Shown here: one piece after another, positions 11,001 through 26,599 of the stretch
Layout: every line of letters starts with the position of its first letter
Position numbering within the stretch: position 1 is the first letter of the stretch
Assembly: GCA_964036295.1 (NCBI GenBank)
Contig: OZ038463.1
Span: 28,259,069-28,323,068 of the forward strand
Direction of reading: 5' to 3'
Length of the DNA stretch: 64,000 nucleotides
DNA from: Plumapathes pennacea
Lineage: Eukaryota > Cnidaria > Anthozoa > Antipatharia > Myriopathidae
Notes under the pieces: model-generated
The model's database searches: none
Seen by the model: only the letters and a program-made list of their open reading frames with translations
Told to the model about the DNA's origin: nothing
Translations under genes and position numbers: made by a program

Positions 11001-14000
11001 CAGTCAAGGCAAAAACACAAGTTAGGTTAGCGTAATCTTAGGCTTGGAAAAAACGACGAACAAATGATGTCAAACCCAAGTGAAAATGTTTAAAAGCTCC
11101 ATTTTTATACACCCGTGTGAACACCCGAAAGCGGAACTTTTCGGAAAAGTCACGGTGATCGCGGTATTCGAAAGCGCTTTATGTGTAATGTGGACTGAAA
11201 ACTTTTTCAAAACAGAAAAAAAAGTTGCGTTTTCAAACGAATTTGGCAATAAGCCACTTTCACAATCATGTGCAGTAACAAATATCACATTTTACTCCCC
11301 ACATGTTAAGTAAATATCTCTGTTGAACTTAGTCTTTGTTTCTACACATAATTGCATTCACCAAAGAATCAGTTATCCACTGTGCCTGCCAGCCAAGTTT
11401 TATCGGTGGCCCGTCAGATATCTGCGCTTCACTAACAGCGCAGGATAGTGAAATTGGCTCATTAAGTCCTGGCTTCTCTGTTCTTGTATTTTCAGATCCT
11501 TGTTCCCGCATGGCGACTCCATGGTGTGCATTATTGATGACAGAGAGGATGTGTGGAATTTCGCGTCAAATCTGATCCGCGTCAAGCCATACCAGTTCTT
11601 TAAGGGCGTCGGTGACATCAATGCACCTCCAGCCGAGAAAAATCCCGTCTCAGGGGAGGGTGAGTCAAACAACGAGCAAAACAATAGTGTTGAAGAGAAC
11701 ACAAACGAAGAGAAAGGACCAACTGTTATGGCCAATTCGAACAAACAAGAAGATACTGAAGTGACCCATTCTGTGATAGAAAAAGGCGAAGAGTTGACAG
11801 CTACAAAAGCTCGCGCAAATGAAGATGAAGTTAGTACTTATGTGAGCGAAACGACTAATGGTCCCAGAGTTCAAAACAGTGAAGAAGAGACAATGGTGGA
11901 AGAAGAAGGATCAACCGGAAATGACGTAAACAACGGAGTCAACAAGGAGGCGTGTGAAGGAGAGCAGTCAGACATAAAAAGCGCCATGAAGGTGACGAAT
12001 GGTGGCGACGAAACTGGAGAAGAAAAGGATCAGACTAACAAGCAAAGGAAAGAGGCAGTCACATCAGAACAGAACCAGAATTCAGTGGAAAATAATCCGA
12101 TCGAAAAGGAAACAGGTTGGTCCAAACATCCTGCTTTCAGCCACATAATTGGTATGCGGTTAACTCTCTAAGCAGGCACCTCTCTAAGACGGACAGCATG
12201 CAGATTTGGTCCTTGCCGATTTTCACTTGTTTCTCTGTAACTGAATTCTCTCTAAGACGGACAGCATGTAGATTTGGTCCTTGTCGATTTTCACTTGTTT
12301 CTCTGTAACTGAATTCTCTCTAAGACGGACAGCATGCAGATGTGGTCCTTGTCGATTTTCACTTGTTTCTCTGTAACTGAATTCTCTCTAAGACGGACAG
12401 CATGCAGATTTGGTCCTTGCCGATTTTCACTTGTTTCTCTGTAACTGAATTCTCTCTAAGACGGACAGCATGTAGATTTGGTCCTTGTCGATTTTCACTT
12501 GTTTCTCTGTAACTGAATTCTCTCTAAGACGGACAGCATGCAGATTTGGTCCTTGTCGATTTTCACTTGTTTCTCTGTAACTGAATTCTCTCTAAGACGG
12601 ACAGCATGCAGATTTGGTCCTTGTCGATTTTCACTTGTTTCTCTGTAACTGTATTCTCTCTAAGACGGACAACATGCAGATTTGGTCCTTGTCGATTTTC
12701 ACTTGTTTCTCTGTAACTGAATTCTCTCTAAGACGGACAGCATGCAGATTTGGTCCTTGTCGATTTTCACTTGTTTCTCTGTAACTGAATTCTCTCTAAG
12801 ACGGACAGCATGCAGATTTGGTCCTTGTCGATTTTCACTTGTTTCTCTGTAACTGAATTCTCTCTAAGACGAACAGCATGCAGATTTGGTCCTTGCCGAT
12901 TTTCACTTGTTTCTCTGTAACTGAACTCTCTCTAAGACGGACAGCATGCAGATGTGGTCCTTGTCGATTTTCACTTGTTTCTCTGTAACTGAATTGTCTC
13001 TAAGACGGACAGCATGCAGATTTGGTCCTTGTCGATTTTCACTTGTTTCTCTGTAACTGAATTCTTTCTAAGACGGACAGCATGCAGATTTGGTCCTTGC
13101 CGATTTTCACTTGTTTCTCTGTAACTGAACTCTCTCTAAGACGGACAACATGCAGATTTGGTCCTTGTCGATTTTCACTTGTTTCTCTGTAACTGAATTC
13201 TTTCTAAGGCGGACACAAAATGTTAGTCCGGAGGGTGTCCGCCTTGGAGATAGTTCACTGTAGTGATATGTCATTGGCCCGGTTGGGTAGTGTGCGGCCT
13301 TCAGAGCCTTGCTATTGTAGTTGTAGTTGTTATTATTATTACTATTGAGGGAATATTCCTTCTTTTTCAGGTGGAGAGTTGCCGGAACGCGAACGACAAG
13401 TTAATTATAAAATTGAAGACAACGATGACTACCTAATGCATTTAGAGGACATTCTCCGCCGCATTCATGCTTTGTTTTACCAAACCTTGGAGTTGTCGGA
13501 GTCCAAAGGCACCAAAGAAGCGACAAAAGATCCAATAGTGAGCAGGTACTGCCCACCAGGGACCTGCACCCCGGACACCAAACTAGTTGTAAGCAAGATG
13601 AAGAGTGACGTCTTACGCGGTGCTAATCTCACTTTCACTGGAGTCATTCCCACCAATGTGCGGTCAGAGGACAGTCGGCCGTGGCGCGAAGCATGCGCAC
13701 TGGGGGCAAAAGTGAGTAAGCAGGTCATCAGACCCAAGGGCACAAACTGCCCCTCTGACGTCACTACTCACGTGATCGCCGCGCGCCTCGGCACACAAAA
13801 ATCATATTTGGCGGTTAAGTCGCCGGGGGTGAAGCTCGTGAATCCGGAATGGCTGAATTGTTGTGCGGAGAGGTGGGAGTGGGTGGACGAGAGACTTTTT
13901 CCTGTAGAAGGAGTTGAACGTTATAAAGAACAAGTGTCTGGACAAAGGACACCCCGAGTCAGATCACGAGGTTCGACTCCGCAACCAACAGAGGAAGAAC

Positions 14001-14449
14001 GAATTCAAGGGAGCAATAGCGAAGGAGCGAGCGAGAGTAATGAGAGCAGTCGACAGAGAAGCGACTCTGCTAGCAGTGCGGACTTGCTTATGTCCACTAT
14101 CAACCCACTGCTGTCGTTTTCGGCGTCGGAAGTTCAAGCCATGGACAAGGAAGTTGAAGATTTGATGAACAGCAGTGACGAAAGCGATGTCGATCTCCTT
14201 GGTAGTGTGTCAGATTTTAGTAGTTCCAATTCTTCGTCAGGCTCTTCCAGTTTGCCTTCAGTTGACGCGCAGAATATTACAGGCACAGCGAACAAACGAA
14301 AGCGGTCCTCCCAAGAAAAGCACAGTGCGGACGAAAAGAAGCAGCGCACAGACTCTTCGGATTCAAATGACTGCACTTCTTCGTCAGAACCGAGCGACGA
14401 CGACGATGAAATGGCCCAATTATTGGAGGCGGAGTTAGCTCAGGACTGA
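4961..14449 (+). CDS. CTDP1: RNA polymerase II subunit A C-terminal domain phosphatase (FCP1)
   Basis: FCP1 dephosphorylates the heptad-repeat CTD of RNA polymerase II in the nucleus, recycling the enzyme. Seven coding exons: 4961-5196, 7594-7686, 8550-8628, 9405-9530, 10684-10925, 11496-12115 and 13371-14449. Phases agree and give 824 codons plus stop (human protein about 960 aa). Order of parts: N-terminal biotinyl/lipoyl-like region (residues 1-100, ending in an ECEHKTVMKELCCDCG segment), FCPH catalytic domain with DLDQT (D160 and D162, the nucleophile and acid of HAD phosphatases), FTMGSRVYAHTIA, and VCIIDDREDVW. Next comes an acidic Glu/Asn/Thr-rich linker of about 180 aa, then a BRCT domain at about 543-643. 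The Ser-rich acidic tail ends in EMAQLLEAELAQD, resembling the end of human FCP1. The intron after exon 4 uses a GC donor. The linker is species-specific and unlike the human one. Confidence 0.93.
6701..6830. repeat. Short inverted-repeat element (MITE-like) in FCP1 intron 1
   Basis: The left arm contains GCCATGCTGGAGGAGAGAAC and the right arm its near complement (TCTCTGCTCCAGCATGGCC), with an AT-rich middle. Related arms recur at 21115-21205 beyond the RAB2 3' end. There is no coding capacity. Confidence 0.55.
6871..7050. repeat. Near-perfect hairpin repeat, about 180 bp, in FCP1 intron 1
   Basis: The left arm starts ACAATAAACTACTTTTGGCG and the right arm ends CAAAAGTAGTTTATTGT. The complementarity continues inward (GATAATTGTCC/GGACAATTATC, CAGTTGCCC/GGGCAACTG) almost to the centre near 6960. 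The loop is only a few bases, so this is a foldback element. Short open frames over it are by-products of the palindrome. Confidence 0.75.
7950..8100. repeat. Poly-C and C/T-rich low-complexity tract
   Basis: A run of more than 20 C at about 7996-8019 is flanked by CCCTCC-type sequence in FCP1 intron 2. It is simple sequence with no gene. Length in the assembly is likely to be unreliable. Confidence 0.8.
9573..9803. repeat. Inverted-repeat element with GGGCC..GTTGTT ends
   Basis: The left end is AGGGCCCAGTTGTTTGAAG and the right end GAACAACCAGGCCCAG, imperfect complements about 230 bp apart. The interior has internal complementarity (TTAATCCTGG/CCAGGACTA type). It looks like a MITE; no open frame. 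Confidence 0.55.
9960..10400. repeat. ACTTGCG-rich dispersed repeat with another repeat inserted in it
   Basis: The outer parts (9962-10055 and 10345-10400) share AAACTTGCGCAGACTT, TTTGGCCACCC and GCATCGACT with an uninterrupted copy at about 39385-39625. Between them, at 10056-10340, lies the GGGTATC-type repeat, which the other copy lacks. This is best read as a nested insertion. Both lie in FCP1 intron 4. Confidence 0.5.
12151..13262. repeat. Transposon-like repeat whose core is 15 tandem 68-bp units
   Basis: From 12186 to 13205 a 68-bp unit (starting AAGACGGACAGCATGCAGAT) repeats 15 times in exact register (15 x 68 = 1020) with only scattered substitutions. The flanks look like degenerate inverted ends: TTAACTCTCTAAGCAGGC on the left, GCCTTGGAGATAGTTCACTG on the right. 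A shorter, differently built relative lies at 22325-22485. The whole block is inside FCP1 intron 6. Confidence 0.85.
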
Positions 14450-16250
14450 CATTGTAATGTGTTATTTTTGGTATCTGGTCTTCTTTTTATTTTACGTTAC
14501 TTTCAAGAGTGGAACGAGCGTTTCTCAAAAATACGTTTGGTTAGCTTGCGCTGCGGCGCAAAAGGGAAGGTGAGGGGTGGGGTGGGGGTGGGGTCCCCCT
14601 GGTTCTTTCCTCGCCTCTCCTCCTCTTTTGCACCGCAACGCAGGCTAACCTTTGATATTTTGACTTCATGGTATTTTGTTTCCAGCTTCGTGTACCTGCA
14701 CTCCTTATCAACTTATGGAGTGCCACTTACTGAAGATAATTATTAGGTAATTACCTATTAATCTTCAGTCAGTCATTTCTATCCGACTTATTTGAGAATG
14801 TTACTGTGTGGCATGAATTTTTGCGGGAGTTTAATTTTGCTGATTGCCGAATTGGGAACAAATTTTCGCGAGTTTGGATTTCAGACTTAAGTGCTGGCCG
14901 GAAAAATGTTTCGGGGATCTCGGGCAAGTTCCTGTGGAAGAAGGTCGTAATATTGTTTGCAGTTAATTTAATTGAAATTCAGTAGGCTAAGTAAATAGAG
15001 TAAATTTATTTAATTTTTTTTTTTCACAGTAGTAGTTACGGGATCTAATTTTCGCGAATCGTTGGAAAATTCGCGAAAATTTCATGCCACACGGCAGTTT
15101 CATTTGATCTAAAGTGTTATCTACGTATTTCGAAATCGTTCATTATGTACTTTTTGTGTTGGGAACCAAAACTAGCTAATGTTTTTTACACAATTCCAGA
15201 TATAAACTAAACCATTTGTATTGTCTTTACCTAGAGCGCGGCAAGGTATCAATGTATGTGCTGCTTAAAGACAACGACGTGTTTTCTTGCGTGCTGCAGA
15301 GACGTTTTTACTTTTCTAAAGTCAAGTGTTGTATGTATCACAAACATATTTGGGCAACAACATAATAAACATAATATTGAACATTCGCCCCCCCCGTTCC
15401 TCTTGTCGATCGTTCACTAAATCATTAACTTTTGTCATGACTGGCATGTCCCCATGGACGACCCGAGAACATGTACGACCCCTGCAATATTGTTTTGTCA
15501 GTGGTTCTGTAAGTAATATGCAAGCGAGGGGTCCGGGGGTATGCTCACCCGGAAGATTTTTGAAGTTTGACTCTAAAATGCCATTTCCTGCTGTTCTCGA
15601 GAAAGAAAACCGACTTTGATCGAACAATGATCTTTCCATGCCTTAACCCTGCTCATCACAATTCCCAGTTTCGGAGGACGCCCCCGAGGCGGGGTCTTGT
15701 GGTTCGCAATGAAATCTATAATCCGTGAAATGACATTTCCTGCGTTTCTAGGGTACGTTTGAACAAAAGTAAACGCTGTACTGTTTTTAGCCGATAGTCA
15801 ATAGCAAAATGGTCAAAAAATATCTCTTTGTCGTCTCACTATTTGCCTGTCTCCAGCGACGTAGTCTGTATGACATGGCGTTCCGTGCCTTTCCTGGGAA
15901 CTTCAAATTTCATACACCCCCTTTATGCATAGAACTTAGTATTACCACTACTCTGCTCCCAAAATCAAGTAGACCTGCCTCCCCCTTTAAAAACAAAATC
16001 AAGAATTTCTTGTGATTAGCCACGAGCAGTTATCTCTACCTGACAAACTGGGAAGGACGCATCGCTTCTGTGTTCTGACTTGGTTTAATCAGCAACCGGA
16101 GGTTCCGAGCTATCAAGCTTGGATGCGCGCGCAACCTTAACAGATGAAGCTGGTCTATTCAGGAGCCATCACGTGCAAGTACAGTCGCAGCTCTCCGAGC
16201 AGACGGACAGCTCTACTTTAACACGGCCGCCTTTACGCCCGTCAAATTTT
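14450..16250. other. FCP1 3' flank: probable 3' UTR, then intergenic DNA without a supported gene
   Basis: An AATAAA at 15364-15369 is a possible FCP1 poly(A) signal, giving a 3' UTR of about 0.9 kb. The two facing motifs TTAGCTTGCGCTGCGGCGCA (14541-14560) and GCACCGCAACGCAGGCTAA (14631-14649) look like ends of a short inverted repeat. I see no coding region. Confidence 0.4.
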
Positions 16251-16254
16251 GTAT

Positions 16255-17175
16255 TCACACATTCCCGTAGCCCCCGTGGTACTCAATAGGAATTTGGGTA
16301 GGGGTGTTCCGATGACTCTATAAAACCCTGACCCTATTCAAGACACAAAAATGGAAATTTTGCTACCCTGTCTAAGACAAAGTGCTCTAATTTGATACCC
16401 TGTTCAAGACTAAGTTTAGATAAGTTAGCCTGCGTTGCACGCGTTTCCACTGGAACATATGAAGAAATCACGCGATAATGACAAGAGCAAAAATGTGGTT
16501 GAGGGGGGAGGGGAAGAGGAGAAAATCTTCAGAAAATAACCCTGTTTTGGGAGTACCCCCCCCCCCCCCCCCCGGGCCCCGTAAGCGCCACCCCAAACAA
16601 TCGCACTAGAACGGCTCTAATGCAATAATCATTCAACTTCTCACCGCTCTAGATTAGTATTTTGCTACAATGATTTTATCCTACCTAACAGTATTTTATG
16701 TAAAGATTGGCAAAGTATAGTGTGTGATTCAATCCTTTATTACTACGTGGCCCAAGCCATCAGGTATGTGCCGCCCCAAGGGGTATCGTTTTCAAGCATT
16801 TTAAGTCTGAAATAGGGTATCGATTTTGTCTTTGTGGTCTGGGATACAGTATGATTTTAACAGTGTGTCGCCGCGGACACTGCACGGAAAATGGAAGAAA
16901 ACACAGGGCGAAAATTGTTGCAACAGAACTAAGATCTCTGAAATAGGGTATACATTTTGAGGTCAAGTCTGCAATAGGGTAAACATTTTGAGGTCAAGTT
17001 TACAATAGGGTATACATTTTGAGGTCAAGTCTGCAATAGCTGGGTATACATTTTGAGGTCAAGTCTGAAATAGGGAAAATACATTTTGGAGTCAAGTTTG
17101 AAATAGGGTATGCATTTTGGAGTTGGTCTGAAATAGGGTATAAAAAATCAACTATTTTGGTCTGAATTAGAGTAA
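16255..17175. repeat. Cluster of GGGTATC-type dispersed repeats, including a short tandem array
   Basis: At 16260-16580 a block reads as the inverse of 48425-48840 (GACCCTATTCAAGACAC, TTTGATACCCTG). At 16760-16940 a second block shares TATGTGCCGCCCCAAGGGGT and TAGGGTATCGATTTTGTC with the copy at about 10064. At 16920-17170 a unit of about 30 bp, containing AGGGTATACATTTTGAGGTC, repeats imperfectly. No gene is present. Confidence 0.65.
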
Positions 17176-17329
17176 GGGTTTTCAGGACCAGGCATCACAC
17201 TTCCACCAAAACTGTAATGAGTATACCCACTGCTTACAAGAATAACTCTCGTAAGCGGCCAGTTCCAGTCACGGACAGTCTGTCCGCTTCCCGTGAGGTT
17301 GTCCATTTTACAGGAGTTTCGACTGTAGC

Positions 17330-18950
17330 ACTTCTGCATTTGCAGCCAAAAGGCCTCCCAATTCACATATGAGTGGAAAGAAGGGAAGACGTTTGTAGAT
17401 CAGTAAATAAACAGCCCATGTCAGCAATGGTTTTAATTGGGCTTAATTAACTTAACCACTGGTATATAGCATGCCCCAATACTATAGGTGCACCATCATA
17501 CTGTACATGGAGCGCATGCAATCGAAAAAAGAAACTACTGAATTATGTTTTTGAAGATTCAAAACATGTCACAAAGGATGCATGTTATAGAAGAGTAGCT
17601 CAAAAACCCTGCAACCCCCCCCCTCCCTCCCCCCCAAAAAAGAAAGAAAACGCCAAAATACTAAAACAACGTTCTCCATTATATTTTCATTCCATCGCCA
17701 GAAATTTCAGACATCCGGTTGCGCCATCTCGGAAGAGGCATCAGGTTTCACGCTGACAGCCGCTCAAGAAATAACAAAGAAATGTATGGGATCTGATAAT
17801 AAATTGCGCTTTTCGCTTAACTGAAGCACGTTCGTAAAAATGTCTGGGCAGCATTCGGAAGAGGAAAGCTTCCTAAACACAACAGTACAAAAAATATTTA
17901 TCTCCGGTAAAATTCGATGTGTACTTTTTTGAATTTAAAATTTCGGCCGACGTAAGAAGGGATTGATAGCAGAATACGCTCAAAACCGGCTACTGTCACT
18001 TTTTAAGCTGCATTTAATACAAGAACCTTGGGTAAAACGCAAAATGTCTACCCCGTACCTGATTGTCGAAGGATTGAACATTTCCTGTGAAGCCTCAGTC
18101 AGTCCCCTGGAGCAAATTCGATGTGTACTTTTTGTGTTTGAATTTTCAGTTCACAGTCAGCCATGGCGAATACCTCCCGTGAAATATGCTGACTTCGGAT
18201 GTTGATATTTTGGGCTGGGAAGCTCCAAATTGCATGAAAATTGCACCAAACGAAAGCTAATTTCAACTAGGTCGTTCAGCGGCACGTCTCCTAAACGTAG
18301 CAGTCTCTTTTTGAACCGGAAAAACCCATCCCTCCCCCACCCCACTGAGGCAAAGTACGTAACAATGTTGAATGTGTGAATGGCGCATGCTCATACCGCA
18401 CGCCGCTGGGAAAGACCGGAAGCAATCGTGGACGCAAAATGTCCGGAATTTCTGGCGATGCCCAAGTCAAACCAGTTATTAATGCATTATGATTAAATAA
18501 ATTTGACTCGTCCATCCTTCACATTTAACTGTGATAGGTTTTCGAATGACTGTCAAATACAATCATGTGCTTTGGTTTTGCGTTTGCTGCTCAAGTTTGG
18601 CAGTATTTGTGGCCAATAAAGAGCAAAAGCAAAACCCGATTGCGATCTGTCTACGCAAGCAAGCTTCTTCGTCCTCTTCACCAAAGACAAATCATAGACT
18701 ACACTGACTTCTGACTGGTTTAAACTGCTTTGATTGGCATCGTTTTAGTTTTTGAAAGCCAATCAAAAATCGCTCTACCCTGCCTTTGACTAAGCGACAA
18801 AATAATTAGAAGATATGGCACTGAGTTTTTTTTTTTTCTTATTTTTTTATTTCGTTCTGTTTTTGACTTTAAGGAATTCGCAGCTGGCCGCTGCAGGTAA
18901 AAACAAGAACAAGCAACTTGAAGCATACGCTGTATTACACTGAAAGCCAA
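17330..18950. repeat. Diverged duplicate, copy A, of a segment near the RAB2 3' end
   Basis: Blocks at 17376-17500, 18470-18530 and 18745-18950 match, in the same order and orientation, 20760-20880, 21028-21095 and 21285-21465. Shared strings include GTTTGTAGATCAGT, GGTTTTAATTGGGCTTAATT and GTATTACACTGAAAG. Copy A is about 0.9 kb longer, holding extra unmatched sequence at 17600-18470. Substitutions and indels are frequent, so the duplication is old. Confidence 0.7.
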
Positions 18951-18986
18951 ACCAAACATTTATTCACTGCGGTGTTCGACTTTCAG

Positions 18987-19204
18987 TTTTCCAAATCATC
19001 CATCAAAGAGAATGCATCCCTTGGTACAATTGTATCTCAAGTGCACGCCAATGATTCAGACCGAGGACGGAATGGAGAAGTATTGTATTCGCTGGTTGAT
19101 GGCTGGAATTCTGACGCCACACTTTTCTTCACCATAGGCAGCACCTTGGGAAAAATTTCTACCTCCGTTGTCCTTGATTATGATACTGCGTCGGTGCCTT
19201 GGAG
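18987..19204 (+). pseudogene. Orphan cadherin-repeat exon fragment
   Basis: After a TTTCAG acceptor, 72 codons read as most of one extracellular cadherin repeat: IKENASLGTIVSQVHANDSD, RGRNGEVLYSLV, a TLFFTIG strand, and LGKISTSVVLDYD. These match the family pattern of a calcium-binding DxDxGxNG motif followed by F.I...G.I.T..LDYE. The match stops after LDYD, next to a possible GTGAAA donor. No other cadherin exon, signal peptide or membrane segment was found within several kb. I read it as a stranded fragment, although a single exon of an unseen gene cannot be excluded. Confidence 0.6.
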
Positions 19205-20720
19205 GTGAAATGCAAAACCCAAACCAACTTTGAATCTTCATGTCAAATGCTTATAAGCAACAATCCTGGCCAAAAGTCGTGGGCCTTTTATCTAAAAATT
19301 ATGACACTTTCCCTCTTCCCGCCCCCCTCCCCCCTTGCAATGTTGAATGAATGTGCTCAAAGTGCACTCCCTTTAAGCAACATTGTATGGGGGGAGGGGG
19401 GAGGACTAAGTTTCGGAAACAGGAGCCGCTTTCGTTGTTCAACAAGGAGTGGTGGTGAAAACATAGCATTTTTTCAGTGTCCCACATACTTTTGGCCAGG
19501 ATTGAAGATGTAATGCTTATAGCTTGCATAATTCAATTTTGTTCAGTTTCACGTTTACAAGCATGTTGTTTCAGGATAATAACTTGTAGGACAATCAGTA
19601 GGCGGTATCGATCGTTCCTAACATGCATGTGTAATCGTTCGTCTGTTGTTTGTTTGTTTGTTAAAGATAACAAACTTTCAGTCTTTCCAAACAATCCGCA
19701 CGAAGGAGACCTTCAAAATCCTGGTGAAGAGGGACGAGAAAGCCTGGAGCTAGCTTTTCTGCAGGGCCCCAAAAAAGTGTGGTAGCTTAAGTGTTGGGGA
19801 CCCAATGAATGCATAACCTACTGAAGCAGATAGAAAGTCGTGAGAAATGAAATGCTTGCTGACGTTTCAAGTATTTCAAAAACTTTTCTTTAGAGGCGGA
19901 GATTTGTGGTAGGTTTCCATGATATATCATTGTGCAAAACAGTCGCTGATAATATAATTTAATCATAATTGTAGTTTGTTTTCTTTCTTAGGTATATTTT
20001 ACGTTTGTGCATGCATTATTATATGCTTTAGAAGTAGTATAGTGTGTTCGAAGTATTGGGCATTAAAATGATTAAATAAATAGACATGTGATGTAAGTGG
20101 GCCAAAAATGAAGTAAAAGAAGGGACTCCCCCATTGTTCTGGTTGTCCCATTTATATTGACGTTATTGGACTGATCTGGTACTGGTGAATAAATGGAGAA
20201 AGTTTTTCAGTTCAGCTTCTACTTCAGTAGAATTACCTTAAACTGGAGGACCCTCATGAAAATTACCCTCACTCCTCGCTAAAAATGTTTCTTATTACCA
20301 TTATTATAAATAGGACGCTGACAGTTGCTACGATAGCCGTGCACGCATCGTTAGGCATGGACGAGTGTCACAGCATTCTGATCACAACTTAAATGTTAGT
20401 AGCTGGCCATTTGGCATCTTACGCAACCAAACAAAAAAATGTCCTTTTTCGAGTAAATGGACATAGCAGCCAGAAGGGAATATCTTAGTTATGTGAACTT
20501 TATAAACAATCTTGTTGGGGGTCTTTGTTTTGTAGGTTTAGGATTTTTTACAAAACAGAGAGAGAGTATTAGGTCTCGTTTTGTAGACACCTCTGGTTTT
20601 GTACATGAAGCTCCCAAGAAATCTTGTGAAACCGGGAGCGGAACACATTCAAAGAAGCGCGCCCTATAATTTACAATAATTGAATTATCAGGAACTGTTT
20701 CCCATCACGTGCAACTAGCA
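19205..20720. other. Intergenic stretch with no supported gene
   Basis: There is a C-rich/G-rich inverted pair (about 19320 and 19390), AT-rich DNA, and a 70-codon open frame at 20457-20669 on the plus strand that I cannot relate to any family. Nothing here has convincing exon borders. Confidence 0.4.
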
Positions 20721-20724
20721 ATTT

Positions 20725-21470
20725 CTGTATTTCCAGCAGAAAGGCCCCCCAATTTATGGATGGGTGGGTGGAAGAGAAAGATGTTTGTAGATCAGTGAAT
20801 AAACAGCCCTTGACAGAAATGGTTTTAATTGGGCTTAATTATCTTAACCGTTGGTATGTCCCAATACTATGGGTGCACAGATACTGAAAAAAAAACTGTT
20901 TCTGAAGATTCAAAACATGTCACAAAGAATACATGTTATGGAAGAGTAGCTTGAAACCTGCAGTAAGTCAACCCTGCAACTCTACCTAAAAAATTCCCAA
21001 AACAACGGTCTCAACTATACTTTTATACCCGAGTCAACTGGTTATTAATGTACTATGTTTAAATCTAATCTAATCGTCCATCCTTCATCCAACTGTTGCA
21101 ATCAATCCCTGAAGAGTCATCACGGCCATGTTGGATCCATTTACAATATAGCAGTTAATGAGCACTCTTATAAAACATCCTCCAGCATGGCCGTCATGAC
21201 GTAAATTGCAACCCAGGAGATTGGCTCAAAATGTTTTCTCACACCTTTTGTGATTCGGGTTTAATTACTTTTCTGTTGGTTTTAGAACACCAACCGGAAA
21301 TCGTTCTAACCTGTCTTTGAAGCGACAAAATAATAATAATAATTAGAAGATATGCCACTGAGCATTTTAATATTTCATCCTTTTATTGACTTAATAAGGA
21401 CTTCACAGTTGGCCACTGGAGACAAAACGAGAAAAGCCACTTAGGGCAGATGTTGTATTACACTGAAAGT
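20725..21470. repeat. Diverged duplicate, copy B, overlapping the RAB2 3' flank
   Basis: This is the shorter partner of 17330-18950. It includes a TTTATT at 21382-21387, the minus-strand form of AATAAA, about 370 bp beyond the RAB2 stop, so the duplicated unit may include the RAB2 3' end. An inverted repeat around GGCCATG/CATGGCC lies at about 21115-21205 within it. Confidence 0.65.
21382..21387 (-). terminator. Candidate poly(A) signal of RAB2
   Basis: TTTATT on the plus strand is AATAAA on the RAB2 strand, about 370 nt past the stop codon. It is a candidate only; no transcript evidence is available here. Confidence 0.35.
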
Positions 21471-21755
21471 TTGTTTCATAAATTTAACCCCATGAAAATC
21501 CCACCCTCCCATTCGTAACAGCCAAGAAACAACAAACAGAAAAAGAAATAGCTGTTTTTGCAATTGCACGGTACAGTATGTCGAGACCTTCATATAATAA
21601 TGGGCCAAGAAAACCACTAAACCACAATTTAAAACTGCTTTCTTTACCGACTTGCTTAATTATACCCCAAACGCCAGGAATAAATTGTACTCAGGGATAG
21701 AGTAAGTTTTTTCTCTAACGAATAGGCAAATCAGCATCAATTTAGGCTCAGTAAT

Positions 21756-26522
<4,767 letters not shown>

Positions 26523-26566
26523 TTTGGCTCTGTGATGAAGTTCTTTTCTTTCTTCTTTGACTGCTA

Positions 26567-26574
26567 TGACGTCA
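26567..26574. promoter_or_regulatory. cAMP response element upstream of RAB2
   Basis: The palindrome TGACGTCA lies 45 bp upstream of the RAB2 start codon. It is the full consensus for CREB/ATF-type bZIP factors. Its position fits a core promoter element; use in this organism is inferred. Confidence 0.5.
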
Positions 26575-26599
26575 TACCTTACTAATTTATGAGAACGCT

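Noticed and set aside
12186-13205. Regular repeat array as a CRISPR
   Set aside because: The units are contiguous with no unique spacers, the genome is animal, and no cas genes are present. It is a minisatellite.
20457-20669. 70-codon frame as a small gene
   Set aside because: No family likeness, promoter or exon partner, and it lies in repeat-rich intergenic DNA.
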